From Pseudomonadota bacterium (GTDB taxonomy: Bacteria; Pseudomonadota; Alphaproteobacteria; Rhizobiales; Beijerinckiaceae), in assembly GCA_023452965.1 (NCBI GenBank), contig JAEXUU010000067.1:1-10809 (forward strand): a stretch of DNA of 10,809 nucleotides, read 5' to 3'. Shown here piece after piece: positions 6,638-10,809 of this stretch. A model generated the notes under the pieces. The model had not been told where the DNA came from, did no database searches, and saw only the letters and a program-made list of their open reading frames with translations. Position 1 is the stretch's first letter, and every line of letters starts with the position of its first letter. The position numbers and the translations under genes are program-made.

Positions 6638-8097
6638 GGGCAGCGGCTGCGGGCACATTGCTGCTCGCCGCCGCACCGGCCCCCGCGACGGTTCCGGCAG
6701 CCCTCGAACCGAAGCCCGCCTCCGTTTGCCCGGCCGAGGCGCTTCGCATCACGACCGAGCACTCCCTCTCCCAGGCCGTCGCGACGGCGCCGAACGGCAC
6801 CGCCTTCTGCATCGAGGCCGGCCTGCACCGGCTGCAATCGGCGCAGCCGAAGCGCGGCCAGCGCTTCTTCGGCGAGCCGGGAGCCATTCTCAGCGGTGCT
6901 GCAATCCTCGGGGGCTTTCGCGCCGTCGACGGCGTCTGGGTCGCCGCCGGGATCGCGACGCCCGCGCCGGCGCGCGGTGTCTGCAAGGCCGGATACGAAG
7001 CCTGCCAGTGGCCGGAAGCGGTCTTCCTCGACGGCAAGCCGCTGCAGGGGGTCGCCGACCGCGCGCAGCTGCGACCCGGCCGCTTCTTCCATGACCGGCT
7101 GCGCAACGAATTCGTGCTCGCCGAAGCGCCGGACGGACGCCTGGTCGAGGTCGCGCGCGCCCGCTACGCCCTGTTCGGCGCCGCCGCCGATGTCTCGGTC
7201 CAGGGGCTGACGTTCGAGAAATACGCCAACCCGCCCCAGGAAGGCGCGGTCCGGGGCGACGGTCCGAACTGGCGGATCGAGGATTGCGACTTCAGGCTGA
7301 ACAGCGGCGCCGGCGTCTCGGTCGGGCCGAACGGACAGGTCCTGCGCAGCCGGATCCACGACAACGGCCAGATCGGCGCGACCGCGGACGGCGCCGACAT
7401 CCTGTTCGAAGGCAACGAGATCTTCGGCAACAACCGCTCCGGTTTCGATCCGAGCTGGGATGCCGGCGGCATCAAGGTCACCGTCAGCCAGAACGTCACC
7501 TTCCGGAACAACGACGTCCACCACAATGACGGGCCGGGCCTGTGGTGCGACGAAAGCTGCGAGAACACTACCTTCGAGGGCAACCGCGTCTCATACAACA
7601 GCTCGGCCGGGATCTTCTTCGAGCTCTCCTCCAAGGCGGTGATCCGCAACAACGTGCTCGTGCAGAACAATCAGGAAGGCGCGCCCTGGTACTGGGGCGC
7701 CGAAATCCAGATCGCGGCCTCGGAAGGGGCGATGGTGCACGACAATGTCCTGGTCGTGCGCGAGTCCGGCCGCGCGATCATGCTGATCGACCAGAACCGC
7801 TGGAAGGTGGGCGGGGGCTTCTACAAGACGCGCGACAACCGCGTCACCGACAACGAGATCACCTTCCTAGGCCGGGGCTCGGCCGGCGGCGTCTCGGACG
7901 CCGCCCCGAACGCGGAGAACTTCGGAATCATCGAGCGCGGCGGCAATCTCTTCGACCGCAACCGCTACCGGACCGTCACCGGCGCACCGGCACCGCGCTT
8001 TGTCTGGGGGACCGTGGAAATGGACTTTGCGAACTTCCGTGGCCGCGGCCAGGAAAAGCAGGGCAGCCTGACGGTAGGGGTCAGCGTTCCCCGCTGA
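6619..8097 (+). CDS. Secreted right-handed parallel beta-helix protein
   Basis: This 492-residue exported protein probably binds or processes the polysaccharide (lyase, hydrolase or epimerase). The ATG at 6619 is chosen because GGAGG lies 5 nt upstream and it gives a clean signal peptide: MAADLLR, a hydrophobic Ala/Leu stretch (8-19), and a likely cut after an AxA near residue 23 or 27. A longer reading back to 6388 would run antisense-free but deep inside the polymerase gene and lose the signal. Residues 35-185 form an N-terminal region resembling the front of beta-helix enzymes. Residues 186-420 hold repeated coils of the type N-x-I/V-x-x-N-x-x-x-G, such as ILFEGNEIFGNNRSG (261-275). The segment HHNDGPGLWCDESCEN (301-316), followed by GIFFELS (331-337), is a candidate active or ligand site rich in acids and Cys. 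The gene overlaps the polymerase gene by 19 nt, so they are probably co-translated. Enzymatic class is undetermined. Confidence 0.85.
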   Translation: MAADLLRAAAAGTLLLAAAPAPATVPAALEPKPASVCPAEALRITTEHSLSQAVATAPNGTAFCIEAGLHRLQSAQPKRGQRFFGEPGAILSGAAILGGFRAVDGVWVAAGIATPAPARGVCKAGYEACQWPEAVFLDGKPLQGVADRAQLRPGRFFHDRLRNEFVLAEAPDGRLVEVARARYALFGAAADVSVQGLTFEKYANPPQEGAVRGDGPNWRIEDCDFRLNSGAGVSVGPNGQVLRSRIHDNGQIGATADGADILFEGNEIFGNNRSGFDPSWDAGGIKVTVSQNVTFRNNDVHHNDGPGLWCDESCENTTFEGNRVSYNSSAGIFFELSSKAVIRNNVLVQNNQEGAPWYWGAEIQIAASEGAMVHDNVLVVRESGRAIMLIDQNRWKVGGGFYKTRDNRVTDNEITFLGRGSAGGVSDAAPNAENFGIIERGGNLFDRNRYRTVTGAPAPRFVWGTVEMDFANFRGRGQEKQGSLTVGVSVPR

Positions 8098-8107
8098 GCC
8101 TGTCTCT

Positions 8108-9226
8108 TCAGCCCGGCTTCTTCCGGATCGGCGCCGGTGCGGGGGTCACAGCGGGTGGCAGGAGACCGAAGCTGCGCAAGCGTCCGCCCGGCCGCAGCCA
8201 GCGATCGACCGGCTTCTCCAGAGCGACATAGAACGCGACGCCGACGGCAAGCGCCAGCGCCACCCCGACGAGGCGCACCGGCAGATCATAGCTCGCCGGC
8301 ATGCCGAAATGGCCGAGCAGCTTGCCGCCGGCGGACAGCACGAACCAGTGCGAGAGATAGATGCTGAAGGATGCCTCGCCGAGCAGCACCATGGTGCGCC
8401 CGAGCCGATTATCCTTCTCCAGCGCATGCCGGCACAGGAGGAAGCCGGCGAAGACGAGGCCGGCGGCGGCGATACGCCAAAGCGGCATCAGTTTGCCGGC
8501 AGGTGCCTCCCAGGCGGCCCAGAGCAGGAGCAGGGTCAGCGGCAACAGCTGCAAGGCCAATTCGGCAGGCTTGCGCCCTTCGAGCTCGCGCACCAGCCAG
8601 CCCAGGGCAAAGGCCAGCATGAACGGGTTGAAGACATGGGTCAGGAAGGCGGCGCCCAGCGTGCCGCCGCCGGCGATCGGTCCGGCCGGCGAGCCGAGCG
8701 CCAGCCCGATCGCACCGAGCCCCGTCAACAGCCAGGCGAGGCCGAGCCGCGCGCCGCGGCCGGAGCCGACGGTCGCCAGCATCAGCGCCACGCCGAGATA
8801 GAACAGGACCTCGTGCTCGAGCGTCCACCCCACGCCGAGGATCGGGAATCCCTGCTGCGGCAAGATGAGGTAGGTTTTCGCCATGCTGATCGGATCGGGG
8901 CTGAAGCCCATCAGGTGCCAGGCCGGCTTAACGAGGTAGACCGCAACCACGATGCTGGTGAAGAACCAGTACATCGGCAGCAGCCGCAGCACGCGCGCGG
9001 CGAAGAAGGCGCCGCCTGTATCCTTGGCGCCGACCCGCATGGCGATCACATAGCCGGAGACGATGAAGAAGAGCTCGACGCCCAGCGCCGAGAACGGCTG
9101 ATACCAGGACCGGGCGATGGCGAGGCCCGAAAAATGCTTGGTCAGCAGGTCGGAATGACAAAGCACGACCTCGCTCGCGGCGAAGGCGCGCAGCCATTGC
9201 AGTTCCAGACGTCTCGACGGTTGCAC
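8108..9226 (-). CDS. Acyltransferase 3 family membrane protein (ExoZ/OafA-like)
   Basis: This 372-residue multi-spanning inner-membrane enzyme probably O-acetylates the polysaccharide or its lipid-linked repeat, passing acyl groups across the membrane. The first helix carries the family pattern LQWLRAFAASEVVLCH (9-24) with the conserved His24. Next come GVELFFIVSGYVI (49-61), the basic RVLRLLPMY (78-86) and GVGWTLEHEVLFYLG (131-145), very close to the VGWTLNYEMFFY form of ExoZ-type succinoglycan acetyltransferases. Near the C-terminus are EASFSIYLSHW and LEKPVDRW. I choose the GTG at 9226: GGGGGA lies 7 nt upstream and the protein then begins right before the first helix, at usual family length. 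Reading back to 9421 would add 65 residues of low-complexity Arg/Pro/Gly sequence with no homology signal. It lies downstream of the sugar transferase on the same strand and converges on the beta-helix gene. Confidence 0.85.
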   Translation of the reverse strand: MQPSRRLELQWLRAFAASEVVLCHSDLLTKHFSGLAIARSWYQPFSALGVELFFIVSGYVIAMRVGAKDTGGAFFAARVLRLLPMYWFFTSIVVAVYLVKPAWHLMGFSPDPISMAKTYLILPQQGFPILGVGWTLEHEVLFYLGVALMLATVGSGRGARLGLAWLLTGLGAIGLALGSPAGPIAGGGTLGAAFLTHVFNPFMLAFALGWLVRELEGRKPAELALQLLPLTLLLLWAAWEAPAGKLMPLWRIAAAGLVFAGFLLCRHALEKDNRLGRTMVLLGEASFSIYLSHWFVLSAGGKLLGHFGMPASYDLPVRLVGVALALAVGVAFYVALEKPVDRWLRPGGRLRSFGLLPPAVTPAPAPIRKKPG

Positions 9227-9233
9227 AGCTTTG

Positions 9234-9239
9234 TCCCCC
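9234..9239 (-). promoter_or_regulatory. Shine-Dalgarno deciding the GTG start of the AT3 acyltransferase
   Basis: On the minus strand GGGGGA precedes the GTG at 9226 with a 7-nt gap. No comparable site precedes the ATG at 9421, so the shorter protein is preferred. Confidence 0.65.
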
Positions 9240-9300
9240 GCCGGGCCAGCCCGTCGGGGCCGGGCGCCCTGGCTTTCATTTCCGCCTTCCGGCAAGCGGC

Positions 9301-9325
9301 GCTCCGGAACGAAAGCTCCGGAACG
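9301..9325. repeat. Two 11-bp direct repeats, each holding a palindrome
   Basis: GCTCCGGAACG occurs at 9301-9311 and again at 9315-9325, separated by AAA-only spacing of 3 nt. Each copy contains the palindrome TCCGGA. A further TTCCGG at 9287-9292 can pair with CCGGAA in either copy. The arrangement lies 75-100 bp upstream of the AT3 start codon and could be a tandem operator or alternative hairpins in the mRNA. Confidence 0.45.
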
Positions 9326-9442
9326 CTGCCGTCCAGGCGGCCATGTCGGCCGGTTCTCCGCATCGTTGCTTTCCTCCGCTCCCGGCGACTTTGCCGGGCT
9401 CCAGCCATCGCGGAGGGCCATGGTCTTCTTCTAGCTCCCGCG

Positions 9443-10809
9443 CTAGCGCGCGCCTCGCGAGGTCAGCACCGCCGGGAAGGTCTCGAGCAGGATGTAGATG
9501 TCGAGCCAGAGCGACCAGTTCCGGATGTAGAACAGGTCCTCCTCCTGCTGCACTTCGAGGTCGCCGCCACTGCGCGAGCTGACCTGCCACAGGCCGGTCA
9601 GGCCGGGCGGGACGCTGACACGGACCGACTGGAAGCCCGGATCGAAGCTCGCCATGTGATAGTCGGGGAAAGGCCGCGGCCCGACCAGGCTCATGCCGCC
9701 GCGAACGATGTTCCAGAGCTGCGGCAGTTCGTCGAGGCTGGAGCGGCGCAGGAAGTGCCCGATCACCGGCAGAATCCGCGGATCGTCCTTGAGCTTGAAG
9801 AAGCGCTCCCATTCGGCCCTCGCCGCCGGGTTCCGCTCCAGATGCTCCTGGAGGCGGGTTTCTGCATCGGCATACATGGTGCGCAGCTTCAGGACGTGCA
9901 GTTCGCGGCCGTCGCGCCCGACCCGGCGCTGCCGATAGAAGGCGGAGCCGGGATCGGCGATCTTCACCGCGAGAGCCAGAAGCAGGATCAGAGGAGCGGC
10001 CAGCGTCAGCACGGGCACGGTCACCGCCAGGTCGATCCAGCGCTTGACCGCGAGATGCCCCGGCCTGAACAGGTCAAAGCGCACTTCGAGACCGAGTGCC
10101 CCGCCGAGATTGCGGGTGTTCAGGCCGATATTCGGCAGCCCGCCGACATTCTCGGAGACGACGACGTGCGGCGCGCGAACATCGGAAAGGGAGATCGCAG
10201 CCCTGCCCGGGACAGGCGCGAGATCGGAGGCCGTCACGATGGCGACCTCAGCCATCTGGGACAGCCGGGGCAGGTCAGCGAGGCCGCCCAGGATCGGAAC
10301 CGGCAAGCTCTCGACACCGTCTCCATCCGACCGGTTGCTGATCAGCCCGACCGGGCGCAGCCCCAGCTTCGGATCGCGCAGCAGGCGCCGGGCCATCGGG
10401 CCGCAGATCTCCGGGGAGCCGACCAGAACCGTTGGCGCCCCCCACAGGCCGGCCCGCATCAGCATCAGGCGGACCAGCCCCTCCGTATAGTAGCCGATGA
10501 CGAACAACCCCGCGCCCAGGCAGAGGATAGCGAGGAGGTTCTCTGGCGCATGCCAGATGCTCAGCGCCAGAGCCGCCATCACGGCGAGCATCAGCGCCGC
10601 CTGCGCCCGCAGCCGCAGCCGATCGATCGGGCAAGGGCCCCAGCAAGCGTATATGCCGAACAAGGCGTGCAGCGGCACGGCCAGAACGGCCGCGGCCCAT
10701 CCAAATTCCCAGGCGTCCCATCCCGTCGCTGGCGCGACCTGCGCGGCCAGCGCAGCGGCGAGGCCGACGGCAATCAGGTCGCCGGTCACCAGCGCCGCGA
10801 CCACGACGC
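9443..10809 (-). CDS. Polyprenyl-phosphate sugar-1-phosphate transferase (WbaP/ExoY-like), 5' partial
   Basis: This membrane enzyme primes polysaccharide synthesis by moving a sugar-1-phosphate from a UDP-sugar to undecaprenyl phosphate on the inner face of the membrane. The frame runs off the window edge without a stop, so the true start may lie beyond it. The first possible GTG inside is at 10804, giving 453 residues used for numbering here. Residues 1-115 contain about four hydrophobic segments. Residues 122-240 form a nucleotide-binding-like domain (TVLVGSPEICGPMARRLL). The catalytic sugar-transferase domain follows: a re-entrant hydrophobic helix (256-281), VGRDGRELHVLKLRTM (295-310), SSLDELPQLWNI (355-366) with the expected Asp-Glu catalytic pair, SLVGPRPFP (372-380) and PPGLTGLWQVSSRSG (399-413). 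This is the full WbaP-type architecture rather than the short ExoY form. Sugar specificity (galactose or glucose) cannot be read. It lies upstream of the AT3 gene on the same strand. Confidence 0.92.
   Translation of the reverse strand, partial: VVVAALVTGDLIAVGLAAALAAQVAPATGWDAWEFGWAAAVLAVPLHALFGIYACWGPCPIDRLRLRAQAALMLAVMAALALSIWHAPENLLAILCLGAGLFVIGYYTEGLVRLMLMRAGLWGAPTVLVGSPEICGPMARRLLRDPKLGLRPVGLISNRSDGDGVESLPVPILGGLADLPRLSQMAEVAIVTASDLAPVPGRAAISLSDVRAPHVVVSENVGGLPNIGLNTRNLGGALGLEVRFDLFRPGHLAVKRWIDLAVTVPVLTLAAPLILLLALAVKIADPGSAFYRQRRVGRDGRELHVLKLRTMYADAETRLQEHLERNPAARAEWERFFKLKDDPRILPVIGHFLRRSSLDELPQLWNIVRGGMSLVGPRPFPDYHMASFDPGFQSVRVSVPPGLTGLWQVSSRSGGDLEVQQEEDLFYIRNWSLWLDIYILLETFPAVLTSRGAR

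Larger units (their letters stand above)
9227..9442. other. Spacer between the sugar transferase and AT3 genes
   Basis: This 216-bp stretch separates two minus-strand genes. The open frame crossing it encodes Arg/Pro/Gly-rich sequence typical of unselected GC-rich DNA, so I treat it as untranslated. It contains a repeat pair at 9301-9325 and a weak inverted repeat just after the upstream stop (CTAGC 9431-9435 with GCTAG 9442-9446, which runs into the stop codon). I see no convincing promoter hexamers and no T-run terminator. It may be a transcribed leader with regulatory structure. Confidence 0.5.

Noticed and set aside
5366..6676. 436-codon open frame on the minus strand opposite the polymerase gene
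   Set aside because: It is rich in Asp, Arg, His, Gln and Pro with no domain or hydrophobic pattern, as expected for the antisense of a GC-rich membrane-protein gene. The plus frame has family motifs.
6478..7524. 348-codon minus-strand open frame across the polymerase/beta-helix junction
   Set aside because: It overlaps two supported genes and its composition matches a shadow frame.
9227..9421. 65-residue N-terminal extension of the AT3 acyltransferase
   Set aside because: Arg/Pro/Gly-rich with no family similarity; the GTG at 9226 has a strong ribosome site and gives the usual start just before the first helix.
9276..9812. 178-codon minus-strand open frame overlapping the sugar transferase
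   Set aside because: It is a shifted frame of the sugar transferase gene, whose own frame contains the catalytic motifs.

Overview
The window is high-GC DNA, roughly two thirds G+C by eye, with strong Shine-Dalgarno sequences, frequent GTG starts and 4-nt stop/start overlaps. The protein families and codon use suggest an alphaproteobacterium of the Hyphomicrobiales (Rhizobiales), for example a Bosea- or Methylobacterium-like organism. This is inferred from style only and the genus is not certain. The content is part of a cell-surface or extracellular polysaccharide locus.

Layout: (1) Positions 1-165 are a leader with one clear -10-like hexamer and a small hairpin. (2) Positions 166-5161 are a tightly packed plus-strand operon: two tandem paralogous GNAT/CelD-type acyltransferases, an FAD-dependent oxidoreductase, and a third, divergent CelD-type acyltransferase. 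Junctions are a 4-nt overlap, a 6-nt gap, and either a 4-nt overlap or a 29-nt gap depending on the start of the third acyltransferase. (3) Positions 5162-5275 are a spacer that opens with four back-to-back palindromes. (4) Positions 5276-8097 hold an O-antigen-ligase/Wzy-type membrane polymerase, overlapped by 19 nt by a secreted right-handed parallel beta-helix protein. (5) On the minus strand, converging with a 10-bp gap, lie an ExoZ/OafA-like integral-membrane acyltransferase (8108-9226) and, upstream of it, a polyprenyl-phosphate sugar-1-phosphate transferase (9443 to the window edge, 5' end missing).

How the genes could work together (inference): the sugar transferase loads the first sugar onto undecaprenyl phosphate. 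Glycosyltransferases and a flippase, not in this window, build and export the repeat unit. The Wzy-like protein polymerises it, and the beta-helix protein binds, cleaves or epimerises the polymer in the periplasm or outside. Up to four acyl-transfer enzymes (three soluble GNAT-like, one membrane AT3) and one flavoprotein would decorate it. The dense set of modification genes, with no ordinary glycosyltransferase, is the most distinctive property. The pairing of two acyltransferases, an FAD enzyme and a third acyltransferase is the best candidate for an undescribed modification module. I see no RNA genes, CRISPR array, insertion sequence or attachment site.
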